Positions 1 to 7,623 of a stretch of DNA of 34,284 nucleotides are shown piece after piece. The DNA lies in contig JAIBDF010000022.1 in the NCBI GenBank assembly GCA_024679535.1, positions 1 through 34,284 of the forward strand, in the 5' to 3' direction. This stretch comes from Chromatiales bacterium (GTDB lineage: Bacteria > Pseudomonadota > Gammaproteobacteria > Steroidobacterales > Woeseiaceae). Under the pieces are notes generated by a model. The model was not told the DNA's origin, ran no database searches, and saw nothing but the letters and a program-made list of their open reading frames with translations. Both the position numbers and the translations under genes were made by a program. Position 1 is the stretch's first letter. Every line of letters begins with the position of its first letter.

Positions 1-1
1 C

Positions 2-877
2 TACCTGGGCCTGATTATTGCGCTGAATTACAGGAACCCGCATTTATCAACATTTGATGAATTCCAGCGCTGGAAGACGCATCCGAAAATTCGCCGCTAC
101 CTCGAGGGCGGCAAACGTATTGGGTACGGTGCGCGTGCCGTGAACAAGGGCGGTCTGCAGTCGTTGCCAAAGCTGGCCTTCCCGGGCGGGATGCTCATCG
201 GTTGCGGTGCCGGCTTCCTGAATGGTGTCAAGATCAAGGGTGCGCACACGGCGATCAAGACGGGCATGCTGGCGGCGGAGAGTATCCAGAAGGCGTTGTC
301 GTCGGGTGATCAGGGGCAGTCCGAACTCAGCGATTTCGAAGCAAGCGTCAATGCATCCTGGGTCTACAAGGAACTGTACAGGGGCCGCAATTTCGGTCCG
401 GGCTTACACAAACTGGGCATGTTCTTCGGTGCGGTGTTCGCATTCATCGACCAGAATATTTTCTTCGGCAAACTGCCATTTACATGGCACAACAAGGATC
501 CTGATCATGAGTGCCTGGACAAGGCCTCTGCAGCAAAGGTGATTGAGTATCCGAAGCCTGACGGTGTGATTACGTTCGACAAGCTGTCCTCAGTGTTCCT
601 GTCGAGCACCAATCACGAGGAAGACCAGCCATCACACCTGAAGCTGAAGGACGAGTCCATTCCGGTCGCGTACAACCTGCCTGAGTACGACGAACCAGCA
701 CAGCGTTATTGCCCGGCGGGTGTTTACGAGATTGTGGACGAGGGCGGCGAGAAGGTATTCAAGATCAGCCCGGCCAACTGCGTGCATTGCAAGACCTGCG
801 ATATTAAGGACCCGAAACAGAATATCGTGTGGACGGTGCCCGAAGGCACCGGCGGACCCAATTACGCCAATATGTGA
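2..877 (+). CDS. Electron-transfer flavoprotein:ubiquinone oxidoreductase, C-terminal part (5' end outside window)
   Basis: The reading frame is open from base 2 and ends at a TGA at 875-877, so only the C-terminal ~291 residues are present. ETF-QO moves electrons from reduced electron-transfer flavoprotein (fed by acyl-CoA dehydrogenases) into the quinone pool at the inner membrane. The visible part holds the FAD/ubiquinone-domain stretch around KLAFPGGMLIGCGAGFLN and the C-terminal 4Fe-4S ferredoxin-like domain, with a first cysteine in RYCPAGVYE and the cluster CVHCKTCDIKDP, followed by the family ending WTVPEGTGGPNY. This end pattern is diagnostic of the family. It converges with a beta-oxidation-type dehydrogenase only 5 bases away, which fits a shared role in acyl-CoA catabolism. 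Truncation is due to the window edge. Confidence 0.95.
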   Translation, partial: YLGLIIALNYRNPHLSTFDEFQRWKTHPKIRRYLEGGKRIGYGARAVNKGGLQSLPKLAFPGGMLIGCGAGFLNGVKIKGAHTAIKTGMLAAESIQKALSSGDQGQSELSDFEASVNASWVYKELYRGRNFGPGLHKLGMFFGAVFAFIDQNIFFGKLPFTWHNKDPDHECLDKASAAKVIEYPKPDGVITFDKLSSVFLSSTNHEEDQPSHLKLKDESIPVAYNLPEYDEPAQRYCPAGVYEIVDEGGEKVFKISPANCVHCKTCDIKDPKQNIVWTVPEGTGGPNYANM

Positions 878-882
878 GGGGC

Positions 883-1650
883 CTACTTGGCCTGCATCCT
901 GATTGCGCCATCACAACGGATGGTCTCGCTGTTCACATACGTCGTTTCGTAGATGAACGCGACCGTGTTGGCGTATTCCTCAGGGTGACCCAGGCGTTTC
1001 GGGAACGGCACCTGGCTCGCGAGCGATGCCTGCACTTCTTCAGACATGCCGGCCATCATTGGCGTCAGCATGATGCCTGGCGCGATGGTGTTCACCCGGA
1101 TGCCGAAGTTTGCGAACTCGCGGGCCAACGGCAGCATCATGGCGTGCACGCCACCTTTCGACGCCGCGTAGGCGGCCTGGCCGATCTGGCCCTCGAATGC
1201 GGCGATTGATGCGGTACTGATAATGACGCCACGTTCGCCGTCCTCACCGGGCTCGTTTTCGTTCATGATCGCCGCGGATTCCTTGGTGACGTTAAACGTT
1301 CCAACCAGGTTGATCTGAATGACACGATTGAAATTCTCTGTTGGCCAGGGTCCTTCACGACCCAGTGCGCGACCCGCATTGGCAACCCCGGCGCAATTCA
1401 CGGCGAGCGTAATGCCGCCCATCGTCTCTTTGGCTTTAAGAACCGCAGCCTTGACAGAATCCTCATTTGATACGTCGGTGCTCACATAGCTCGCCCGGTC
1501 TCCCAGTTTCGCCGCACTTTCTGCACCAAGAGCATCGTTAATATCGAGCAGCACGACCTGGCCGCCTTCGTTGACGATGCGCTGTGCGGTTGCAAAGCCG
1601 AGGCCCGATGCGCCGCCGGTAATGACGGCTTTAGCTTCTGACAATTTCAC
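883..1650 (-). CDS. Short-chain dehydrogenase, HSD10-type 3-hydroxyacyl-CoA dehydrogenase
   Basis: This 255-residue SDR has the Rossmann glycine motif TGGASGLG (11-18), an acidic Asp36 that selects NAD over NADP, NCAG at 85-88 and the catalytic Ser148, Tyr161 and Lys165 (YAASK). The stretches [20 protein letters not shown] and [11 protein letters not shown] resemble human HSD17B10, so oxidation of 3-hydroxyacyl-CoA or 2-methyl-3-hydroxybutyryl-CoA (fatty acid or isoleucine breakdown) is likely. This substrate call is from family resemblance only. The start is a GTG at 1648-1650 preceded by a good GGGAGAG ribosome site. It lies 12 bases downstream of a thiolase gene on the same strand, giving consecutive steps of beta-oxidation. 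Confidence 0.9.
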   Translation of the reverse strand: MKLSEAKAVITGGASGLGFATAQRIVNEGGQVVLLDINDALGAESAAKLGDRASYVSTDVSNEDSVKAAVLKAKETMGGITLAVNCAGVANAGRALGREGPWPTENFNRVIQINLVGTFNVTKESAAIMNENEPGEDGERGVIISTASIAAFEGQIGQAAYAASKGGVHAMMLPLAREFANFGIRVNTIAPGIMLTPMMAGMSEEVQASLASQVPFPKRLGHPEEYANTVAFIYETTYVNSETIRCDGAIRMQAK

Positions 1651-1662
1651 AGAAATCTCTCC

Positions 1663-2844
1663 CTAAAGAATTTCGTATGCGACGGCTGTAGCTTCGCCGC
1701 CACCGATGCACTGGGTTGCAATGCCGCGCGTCAGACCACGAGCGGCAAGCTCGTGCAGCAGCGTGACCGAGATGCGGCAGCCTGTTGCTCCGATCGGATG
1801 GCCCAGTGCGCAGGCGCCCCCGTTCACATTCACTTTGTCATGGCTGATGCCGACATCTTTCATGGCCGCCATCGTCACGACAGCAAAGGCCTCATTGATT
1901 TCGAACAGGTCGACGTCGTCCGGCGTCCAGCCCTGTGCATCGAGCAGTTTCTTCAATGCATAGACTGGTGCCGTTGTGAACCACGCAGGTTCTTGAGCAA
2001 AGGCGGAGTGGCCGACGATCCTGGCAATCGGCGTGAGTCCGCGTTTGTCGGCTTCTGCTGCCGTCATCATCAGTACTGCTGCCGCGCCGTCGGAAATCGA
2101 CGAGGATGTTGCGGCGGTCACGGTGCCATCTTTTGCAAAGGCCGGGCGCAGTGTCGGGATCTTGTCGACGCTGACGTTTCCCGGAGTCTCGTCCGAGTCG
2201 ACGACCGTTTCTCCGCGGCGTGACTTGATGGTCACGGGGGCGATTTCGCCGGCAAAAGACCCGTCGGCTACCGCCCGCTGTGCACGCACAGCGGACTCGG
2301 TGGCAAACGCATCCATCTCTTCGCGCGAAAAACCATACTTATCTGCGGTGACCTGGGCGAAGTGCCCCATCATTTTGCCTTCATACGGGTCCTGGAGTCC
2401 GTCAAAGAACATGTGATCAAGCACTTCCTGGTGACCCATTCGATAGCCGCTCCGTGCCTTGGGAAGCAGGTAGGGGGCATTGCTCATTGACTCGAGTCCC
2501 CCGGCGACCACGATGCCGGCGCTGCCGGCTTTGATCATGTCATGCGCCAGGATGATGGCTTCCATACCGGAGCCACACATCTTGTTAACCGTCACGCAGG
2601 GCACACCTTCGGGTACCCCGGCGCCCAAGGCTGCCTGGCGAGCCGGCGCCTGGCCGAGTCCGGCCGGCAGTACGCAACCCATCATGACGCGATCGATATC
2701 GGCAGCGTCGATGCCGCTGGCGTCAACCGCACCCTTGATGGCTGCGGCGCCAAGCTGAGCTGCGGTTGCACCACTCAGCGCTCCTTGAAATGCGCCGATA
2801 GGCGTTCTTTTGGCGGCTACGATTACGACAGCATCTGAACTCAT
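1663..2844 (-). CDS. Thiolase (acetyl-CoA C-acyltransferase)
   Basis: A 393-residue thiolase of usual length. The nucleophilic cysteine is Cys90 in VNKMCGSG. The second active-site block GGACALGHPIGATG puts the catalytic His at 349, the NEAF motif is present, and the proton-shuttle Cys379 sits in QCIGGGEA. It would either cleave 3-ketoacyl-CoA or condense two acetyl-CoA. The neighbouring HSD10-like dehydrogenase and ETF-QO favour the degradative direction, for example in isoleucine or short-chain fatty acid breakdown. It starts at ATG with GGAG about 11 bases upstream and is followed after 12 bases by the dehydrogenase. The exact chain-length preference cannot be read from the sequence. Confidence 0.93.
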   Translation of the reverse strand: MSSDAVVIVAAKRTPIGAFQGALSGATAAQLGAAAIKGAVDASGIDAADIDRVMMGCVLPAGLGQAPARQAALGAGVPEGVPCVTVNKMCGSGMEAIILAHDMIKAGSAGIVVAGGLESMSNAPYLLPKARSGYRMGHQEVLDHMFFDGLQDPYEGKMMGHFAQVTADKYGFSREEMDAFATESAVRAQRAVADGSFAGEIAPVTIKSRRGETVVDSDETPGNVSVDKIPTLRPAFAKDGTVTAATSSSISDGAAAVLMMTAAEADKRGLTPIARIVGHSAFAQEPAWFTTAPVYALKKLLDAQGWTPDDVDLFEINEAFAVVTMAAMKDVGISHDKVNVNGGACALGHPIGATGCRISVTLLHELAARGLTRGIATQCIGGGEATAVAYEIL

Positions 2845-2930
2845 ATTGCTTTGCTCCAGCCATTGCGAGGATTGATGAAGGCGCCGCTACTGTCCTGCAA
2901 TTTGCGGCGTCGCGCAATACTACAAATATG

Positions 2931-3686
2931 CTAGCCGGGCGCGGTCGACTCGTCCTCATTGTCCAGCAGGTCCGGCTCGCCAAGTACCGCGAGAATTCGT
3001 TGGCGTGCGGTTTCAGCAAGGCCGCGGCTCGTCTCGAACCCGGGATCGCCTGGAGCTATGGCTGGCAGGATATCGATGGTCAATGGGCCATACCGTGGCA
3101 GGAACCGGCGGGCAGGCAGCATGTCGCGCGAACCGCCGATCGAGATCGGGACGACGGGCATATCACCCTTGATCGCGGCCACAAAGGCGCCCGGCCGGAA
3201 ACGGCTGACTCCGGGCTCCTCGCGAAAGGTCCCTTCCGGGAAAAAGCCGAGCGATTCGCCGTCCAGGGCGGCCTTGACGATGTGTCGAGCATCGCGGGTG
3301 CTGCCCTTGATGTCAGTGCGTTCGACGAATTTCGAGCCGGAACGCCGTAACAGGAAATGTGCCGGAGCAAAGTTCCGCATTTCGCCTTTGATCACAAAAT
3401 TGAATCGCCACGGCAGGTATCCTTTGAGCAGCGGTCCGTCGAGATAGCTGGCGTGATTGGCAACGACAATGCAGTTATCAATCGGGAGGTTGTCCATGCC
3501 GCGCACCTGGACATCGACCCGGGGCAGCACGAAGACCATTTTGGCGGCCCAGGTCACCAGTTTCTGGCGTCGGTCGGAGGAGGGCACGATCAGAACGACG
3601 AGCAGCGAGAACAGTACGGACAGACCGAAAGACAGCCAGGCAAACAGTCCCCAGGCCCCGCTCTTGATACGTGTGACCCAGTTCAC
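2931..3686 (-). CDS. Lysophospholipid acyltransferase family protein (PlsC-like)
   Basis: This 251-residue protein has an N-terminal hydrophobic segment at about 12-34, then the acyltransferase motif NHASYLD with His78 and Asp83, and a second motif FPEGTF at 149-154. The usual PlsC motif is FPEGTR. The last position differs here, but an Arg follows directly. Proteins of this family esterify the sn-2 position of lysophosphatidate or related lysolipids at the inner membrane. The start appears to be GTG at 3684-3686. The thiolase gene follows on the same strand after 86 bases, so a loose acyltransferase > thiolase > dehydrogenase unit is possible. The specific lipid acceptor is unknown. Confidence 0.88.
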   Translation of the reverse strand: MNWVTRIKSGAWGLFAWLSFGLSVLFSLLVVLIVPSSDRRQKLVTWAAKMVFVLPRVDVQVRGMDNLPIDNCIVVANHASYLDGPLLKGYLPWRFNFVIKGEMRNFAPAHFLLRRSGSKFVERTDIKGSTRDARHIVKAALDGESLGFFPEGTFREEPGVSRFRPGAFVAAIKGDMPVVPISIGGSRDMLPARRFLPRYGPLTIDILPAIAPGDPGFETSRGLAETARQRILAVLGEPDLLDNEDESTAPG

Positions 3687-3880
3687 CTTATGTCAATGCC
3701 TTGTCTAATGTGTGACAGCGGTCACGCCGGACCCCCGGGTTACTCAGCATACTCATAAACCTTGCGAAATCCGTCGCTTGGCGATGAAGGTGACCCGGTA
3801 TGCTACCAGCAGGACGCAACGGTTGGCAGAGGCAATTTCATCGCACAGAAGGAATGTGCGACTAAGGAAGATGGACGTAT
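3687..3880. other. Divergent intergenic region between acyltransferase and xerD
   Basis: This 194-base spacer must carry promoters for both directions. On the plus strand TTGGCG at 3778-3783 and TATGCT at 3799-3804 resemble -35 and -10 boxes, but the 15-base spacing is short, so the assignment is weak. A ribosome site AGGAAG lies at 3865-3870 ahead of the xerD ATG at 3881. I see no gene in it. Confidence 0.4.
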
Positions 3881-4816
3881 ATGGCTAGTAGCAACAAACA
3901 AAGTAAGCCGGAGTCGAAAAATGTGCTGCGCTCGGAAGAGCTCGTGGACCGCTTTCTCGATGCTATCTGGATGGAACGTGGTCTCTCGAAGAACACGCTG
4001 GGTGCCTATCGCGCTGATCTCATGACGCTGGGCCGCGGCTTGTCCGAGAACGAGAAGTCAATCGAACAGGCTGACAAGGCCGACCTGCTGGATTTCATTG
4101 CCAAGCGCGTGGAGTCCGGCGCCAAGCCGCGTTCGACAGCACGCCAGCTGTCGAGCTTCCGTCGCTTCTTCCGTTACATTATGCGCGAAGGTATGCGCGA
4201 TACCGATCCAACCGCAGAGATTGAGATGCCGCGAATCGGCCGCTCGTTGCCCAAGACGCTTTCCGAAGACGAAGTCGATGAGTTGCTGAATGCACCCAAC
4301 ACCGACGAGCCACTCGGCCATCGCGACCGCGCCATGCTGGAGCTGTTGTATGCAACCGGGCTCAGGGTTTCAGAGCTCATCAACCTCAAGCAATCGCAGA
4401 TCAACTTCAACCAGGGCGTCCTGCGCATCATCGGTAAGGGCGACCGCGAACGTCTTATTCCGCTTGGCGAGGAATCGCAGCGCTGGCTCAAGGATTTCAT
4501 CGATGGGCCGCGCATGGAGATTCTGCTCGAGCGCCAGACTGACTACCTGTTCCCGACACGACGCGGCGATCGCATGACCCGCCAGGCGTTCTGGCACATC
4601 ATCAAGCGCTACGCCGAAAAAGCCGGTGTGCGCCAGAAAATGTCGCCCCACAGCCTGCGCCACGCGTTTGCCACGCACCTGCTGAATCGCGGTGCGGACC
4701 TGCGTGTGGTACAGATGTTGCTGGGTCACAGTGACCTCTCAACGACCCAGATCTACACTCATGTAGCGCGTGAGCGACTCAAAGACCTGCACGGCGAACA
4801 CCACCCGCGCGGATAG
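3881..4816 (+). CDS. xerD: Site-specific tyrosine recombinase XerD
   Basis: A 311-residue tyrosine recombinase with the SAM-like N-terminal core-binding domain (about 20-110) and the catalytic domain. All catalytic residues are present: Arg162 in TGLRVSEL, Lys186, His257 and Arg260 in HSLRHAFATHLL, His283 in LGHSDLSTTQIYTH, and the Tyr292 nucleophile. They are offset by a constant 13-14 residues from E. coli XerD (Arg148, Lys172, His244, Arg247, His270, Tyr279), which supports XerD rather than a phage integrase. With XerC it resolves chromosome dimers at dif under FtsK control. dsbC follows downstream on the same strand, as xerD-dsbC does in E. coli. Confidence 0.95.
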   Translation: MASSNKQSKPESKNVLRSEELVDRFLDAIWMERGLSKNTLGAYRADLMTLGRGLSENEKSIEQADKADLLDFIAKRVESGAKPRSTARQLSSFRRFFRYIMREGMRDTDPTAEIEMPRIGRSLPKTLSEDEVDELLNAPNTDEPLGHRDRAMLELLYATGLRVSELINLKQSQINFNQGVLRIIGKGDRERLIPLGEESQRWLKDFIDGPRMEILLERQTDYLFPTRRGDRMTRQAFWHIIKRYAEKAGVRQKMSPHSLRHAFATHLLNRGADLRVVQMLLGHSDLSTTQIYTHVARERLKDLHGEHHPRG

Positions 4817-4824
4817 AATAGCCC

Positions 4825-4840
4825 CCGGGATTGCTCCCGG
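4825..4840. other. Short GC-rich hairpin between xerD and dsbC
   Basis: CCGGGA at 4825-4830 and TCCCGG at 4835-4840 form a 6-bp stem with a 4-base loop, 8 bases after the xerD stop. No T-run follows, so it would be at best a weak or factor-assisted terminator or an mRNA 3' stabiliser. Confidence 0.4.
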
Positions 4841-4921
4841 ATGGAATATTCATTGCAACAAAATGCCCGTATCGTGGGTCTGTTTGTTAAACTTGCCGCG
4901 CTTCGCATACGGGTTAACTTA

Positions 4922-5668
4922 ATGAATCGAATCTCAGACACTCTCTCAAGGCTGCTGGCAGCTGCCTCAATTCTCTTGCTGGCATCGTCAGCTGTTGCGG
5001 CCGATGTTGATCCGCAGCTCGCCGAGGCGCGCGCCAAAGTCAGCGCGGCAATCGAATTTATCGATCCGCAGGATATCAATACAAGCCCGGTGGAAGGCTG
5101 GTACACGGTTCAAAAGGGTGCCTTCCTGGCCTATGTGTCAGCCGACGGTCGCCACCTTATTCAGGGCGATCTTTATGATCTCGAATCGAAGATAAACCTG
5201 AGCGAGGAAAGCCGATCCGATGCCCGCCGTGAACTGGTTGGTGGTCTCGAAGACGAAGAAGCCATCATGTTCTCGCCCTCCGAGGTCAAGCATTCGGTCA
5301 CGGTATTCACTGACGTCGACTGCACGTATTGCCGCAAGCTGCACGCCGAAATTAACGATTATATGAGCCTTGGGATCGCGGTTCGCTATGTGCTGTACCC
5401 TCGTAACGGCCCGGCGTCGCGTGCATGGAGTACGTCGGAGGACGTCCTGTGCGCCAGCGATCGCGGTCGTGCACTAACCGCAGCCAAGCTGGGTCAGGCA
5501 TTCGAAACATCGAAATGCGATACCTCGATGCTGACGCGCCACTACACGCTCGGACAGGATGTTGGCCTTAGCGGTACGCCCGCGATCGTCCTCGAAGATG
5601 GCACGCTGATCGGTGGATATTTGCCGCCAGCGACGCTCAGCGCACGCCTGGAGGGCGCTGCCGAGTAG
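4922..5668 (+). CDS. dsbC: Periplasmic disulfide isomerase DsbC-like, thioredoxin-fold
   Basis: I choose the ATG at 4922 (248 residues) over the in-frame ATG at 4841, because the protein then begins with a proper signal peptide: NRxS, a hydrophobic stretch at about 11-22, and a cleavage site AVA|AD after residue 26. The mature protein has an N-terminal dimerisation region and a thioredoxin-type domain with the active-site pair Cys134-Thr-Tyr-Cys137. The cis-proline motif is GTPA, and two further cysteines (DVLCAS and SKCDT) match the structural disulfide of DsbC. E. coli DsbC has CGYC, so the Thr variant is a small difference. It isomerises wrong disulfides in the periplasm, kept reduced by DsbD. 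Its position after xerD matches E. coli. No clear ribosome site is visible. Confidence 0.9.
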   Translation: MNRISDTLSRLLAAASILLLASSAVAADVDPQLAEARAKVSAAIEFIDPQDINTSPVEGWYTVQKGAFLAYVSADGRHLIQGDLYDLESKINLSEESRSDARRELVGGLEDEEAIMFSPSEVKHSVTVFTDVDCTYCRKLHAEINDYMSLGIAVRYVLYPRNGPASRAWSTSEDVLCASDRGRALTAAKLGQAFETSKCDTSMLTRHYTLGQDVGLSGTPAIVLEDGTLIGGYLPPATLSARLEGAAE

Positions 5669-5674
5669 CGCTAT

Positions 5675-6208
5675 TCAGGACGTCGAGCGACGCAACTCGT
5701 GTACGTGCACGCCGTTATTCCCGCCACTGTCCTGAAAGTACTTTTCTAACGCGAATTTGCCGCTGTGGAATGCGATCTCCCCCCAGGGGATCTCGTCCTC
5801 GCTGAATAACGCGCTTTCGAGTGTCTCTTCCCCTACACCGTAGTCGCCAACAAGCTTCCCTGTATAAAAGAGATGTACCTGGCCAGCGTCGACGACATCG
5901 ACCATCGCAAACAGGTGGCCCAGTTCGACAGTTGCGAGCGCTTCTTCGAGTGTTTCCCGGGCCGCGCCTCCCGCGACCGTCTCTCCCAACTCCATGAAGC
6001 CCGCCGGAACAGTCCAGTAGCCGTAGCGCGGTTCGATAGCACGTTTGCAGAGCAGAACTTTGCCATCGCGCTCGGCGATACAACCGACGACGACGAGGGG
6101 ATTCCGATAGTGCACCAGATCGCAGCTGTCGCAGATAGCGCGCTCGCGATTGTCATCTTTTGGAACGCGGTAGCTCACTGTGCCACCGCAACTGGAACAG
6201 AATTTCAT
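5675..6208 (-). CDS. Zinc-ribbon Nudix hydrolase
   Basis: I start this 177-residue protein at the ATG 6206-6208, the first residue of the conserved MKFCSSCGG. Longer in-frame starts would read through the tRNA gene. It opens with a zinc ribbon (Cys4, Cys7, Cys26, Cys29). The Nudix box spans 70-92, with Gly70, Glu76, Arg84-Glu85 and the metal-binding Glu88-Glu89. The end of the box reads ALA where the consensus has xGU, a mild deviation. Nudix proteins hydrolyse nucleoside diphosphates linked to another group. The zinc ribbon recalls NudC-type NADH or dinucleotide pyrophosphatases, but this protein is shorter and the substrate is unknown. It begins 18 bases after the mature 3' end of tRNA-Leu and converges with dsbC with 6 bases between. 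Confidence 0.88.
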   Translation of the reverse strand: MKFCSSCGGTVSYRVPKDDNRERAICDSCDLVHYRNPLVVVGCIAERDGKVLLCKRAIEPRYGYWTVPAGFMELGETVAGGAARETLEEALATVELGHLFAMVDVVDAGQVHLFYTGKLVGDYGVGEETLESALFSEDEIPWGEIAFHSGKFALEKYFQDSGGNNGVHVHELRRSTS

Positions 6209-6226
6209 CTTGTCGCCCGCGGTCGT

Positions 6227-6313
6227 TGGTGCCGGGAGGGGGAATCGAACCCCCACTTCCTTTCGGAAACCGGATTTTGAATCCGGCGCGTCTACCAGTT
6301 CCGCCATCCCGGC
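6227..6313 (-). tRNA. tRNA-Leu (anticodon CAA)
   Basis: Reading the minus strand, the 7-bp acceptor stem GCCGGGA pairs with TCCCGGC and is followed by A and an encoded CCA. The anticodon arm CCGGA-TTCAAAA-TCCGG gives anticodon CAA (codon UUG). A long variable arm (TTTCCGAAAGGAA region) and the T-loop GGTTCGATTCC identify a class II tRNA, as expected for Leu. The length is 87 with CCA. Confidence 0.97.
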
Positions 6314-6330
6314 CTGTCTTGAGGGCGCAC

Positions 6331-6359
6331 AGTATAGGCGCGGATCCGTCGCCTTGCGA
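6331..6359 (-). promoter_or_regulatory. Probable sigma-70 promoter of tRNA-Leu and the Nudix gene
   Basis: On the minus strand TCGCAA (6354-6359) and TATACT (6331-6336) are separated by exactly 17 bases. A GC-rich discriminator GTGCGCC follows, typical of stringently controlled stable-RNA promoters. The predicted start lies about 10 bases before the tRNA 5' end. The -35 box matches the consensus at three positions only. Confidence 0.6.
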
Positions 6360-6385
6360 CCCTTTCGGACCCATATGCATCTAAC

Positions 6386-6991
6386 ATGGCAGATATGAGC
6401 AAATTTGCTGACATCGATATTGACCCGGGGATCATCAGGCGAGCCGCGGCGGGTGACGCGCGGGCTCACGAGATCATCTATCGCGCTTTTTCGGCGCCGG
6501 TGTACTCGATCTGCCTGAGGTTCACGAAAGTACCGGCCCACGCTGAGGATCTGGTCCAGGAAACGTTTATCGAGATCATGCGCTCGATCGCAAAGTTCCG
6601 CGGCGAAGCGGCTCTCGGCAGCTGGATCCGGCGAATCGCGGTCACGAAGGCACTGATGTTCCTGCGCTCGGCCTGGACCAAGCGAGGACAGATGCTGGCC
6701 GACGAATGGCATGACGTGACAGAAGGCGATGCCCTGAGTCACGGAGTCTCGCGACATCCGGACGATGCGCTTGACCTGGATGCCGCGCTGGCGAGCCTTT
6801 CGGATGTCAGCCGCACCGTGGTCTGGCTACACGATGTCGAAGGGTTTACGCACAAGGAGATCGCCGGATTCATGGGCAAGACAGAAAGTTTCTCCAAATC
6901 GCAGCTGTCACGGGCCTACCAACGCCTGCGACCGATGCTTGAAGTGCAGGAAGACGGTAAGCGGCCTGAGGGCGCTGCCGCCAGCTATTGA
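6386..6991 (+). CDS. ECF (group 4) RNA polymerase sigma factor
   Basis: A 201-residue two-domain sigma factor. Region 2 (about 22-95) contains the core-binding motif AEDLVQETFIEIMRSIAKFR followed by WIRRIAVTKALMFLR. Region 4 (about 128-185) has the helix-turn-helix LSDVSRTVVWLHDVEGFTHK plus EIAGFMGKTES. The linker between the domains is rich in Asp and His. It likely redirects RNA polymerase to envelope- or stress-response promoters. The downstream single-pass membrane protein is a probable anti-sigma factor, and a secreted PDZ protein follows, all closely spaced on one strand. A second in-frame ATG 9 bases later (6395) is possible. No strong ribosome site is seen for either. Confidence 0.9.
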   Translation: MADMSKFADIDIDPGIIRRAAAGDARAHEIIYRAFSAPVYSICLRFTKVPAHAEDLVQETFIEIMRSIAKFRGEAALGSWIRRIAVTKALMFLRSAWTKRGQMLADEWHDVTEGDALSHGVSRHPDDALDLDAALASLSDVSRTVVWLHDVEGFTHKEIAGFMGKTESFSKSQLSRAYQRLRPMLEVQEDGKRPEGAAASY

Positions 6992-7022
6992 ATGAACGTT
7001 ATGAAGACAGGAGTTACCGGAA

Positions 7023-7607
7023 ATGTCAGGTAACAAAAAGGAAGACGAGATGATTTGCGCGCTCACCGCGGAAGAATATACCGCACTGCAGACGGGGCTC
7101 AATGCGCTCCCGGACACGATGCCGCCGCGTGTTGTGTGGCAGCGTATTCGCGAGCAGGCGGAGGCGGAAGGCCTGATCGCCGCAAAGAACACGCACCAAC
7201 GTTCCAAGTGGTACATGGGCGCTGGCCTTGCCGCTGCCGCACTGATCGCTGCAGTGATGATGCCCATGCTGCTGCAGAATCCGGTTGAGCCTTTGCCAAC
7301 CGTGCCGGAAATCGTCGGCACCACCGCGCCGGTGCCACTGAATACACTGCAAACCCTGATGACCGAGTCGCGTCAACTTGAAAGCAACTTACGAGCGTTG
7401 CCGAACGCGCCGCGCGTGCAACGCGCGAGTACCCTGGCCACGATCTCGGATATCGAAGACCGGATTGCGGCAATCGACTACCAGCTGAATGACCCTGAGG
7501 TGCAGATGTCACCTGAGGACACCGAGCTTTTCTGGCGGGAGCGCGTCAGGTTAATGAAATCGCTGCTGCAGTTGCGCTATGCGCAGGCACAACGTGCGGC
7601 ATTTTAG
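7023..7607 (+). CDS. Single-pass membrane protein, probable anti-sigma factor
   Basis: A 194-residue protein not recognised as a named family. It has a ~60-residue polar N-terminal domain (AEEYTALQTGLNALPDTMPP), one membrane segment at about 64-84, a proline-rich linker, and a helical C-terminal domain rich in Leu, Arg and Glu (about 108-194). The layout of a short cytosolic domain, one membrane pass and a periplasmic domain, placed 31 bases after an ECF sigma gene, is that of anti-sigma factors. No HxxxCxxC zinc motif is present. The start is uncertain: ATG 7023 has AGGAG 9 bases upstream, while ATG 7050 has AAGGAAG (7038-7044) closer to it. The function is inferred from context. Confidence 0.7.
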   Translation: MSGNKKEDEMICALTAEEYTALQTGLNALPDTMPPRVVWQRIREQAEAEGLIAAKNTHQRSKWYMGAGLAAAALIAAVMMPMLLQNPVEPLPTVPEIVGTTAPVPLNTLQTLMTESRQLESNLRALPNAPRVQRASTLATISDIEDRIAAIDYQLNDPEVQMSPEDTELFWRERVRLMKSLLQLRYAQAQRAAF

Positions 7608-7623
7608 ACAGGAGTAGGACCAA

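Noticed and set aside
3881-4816. Phage or island integrase at the xerD position
   Set aside because: Catalytic residue spacing equals E. coli XerD, and dsbC follows as in other chromosomes.
4841-4921. 27-residue longer DsbC
   Set aside because: The longer form would bury the signal peptide; the ATG at 4922 gives a clean one with an AVA cleavage site.
6209-6757. Upstream extension of the Nudix gene to an earlier start
   Set aside because: The extension reads straight through tRNA-Leu and its promoter, and the family N-terminus MKFCSSCGG begins at 6208.
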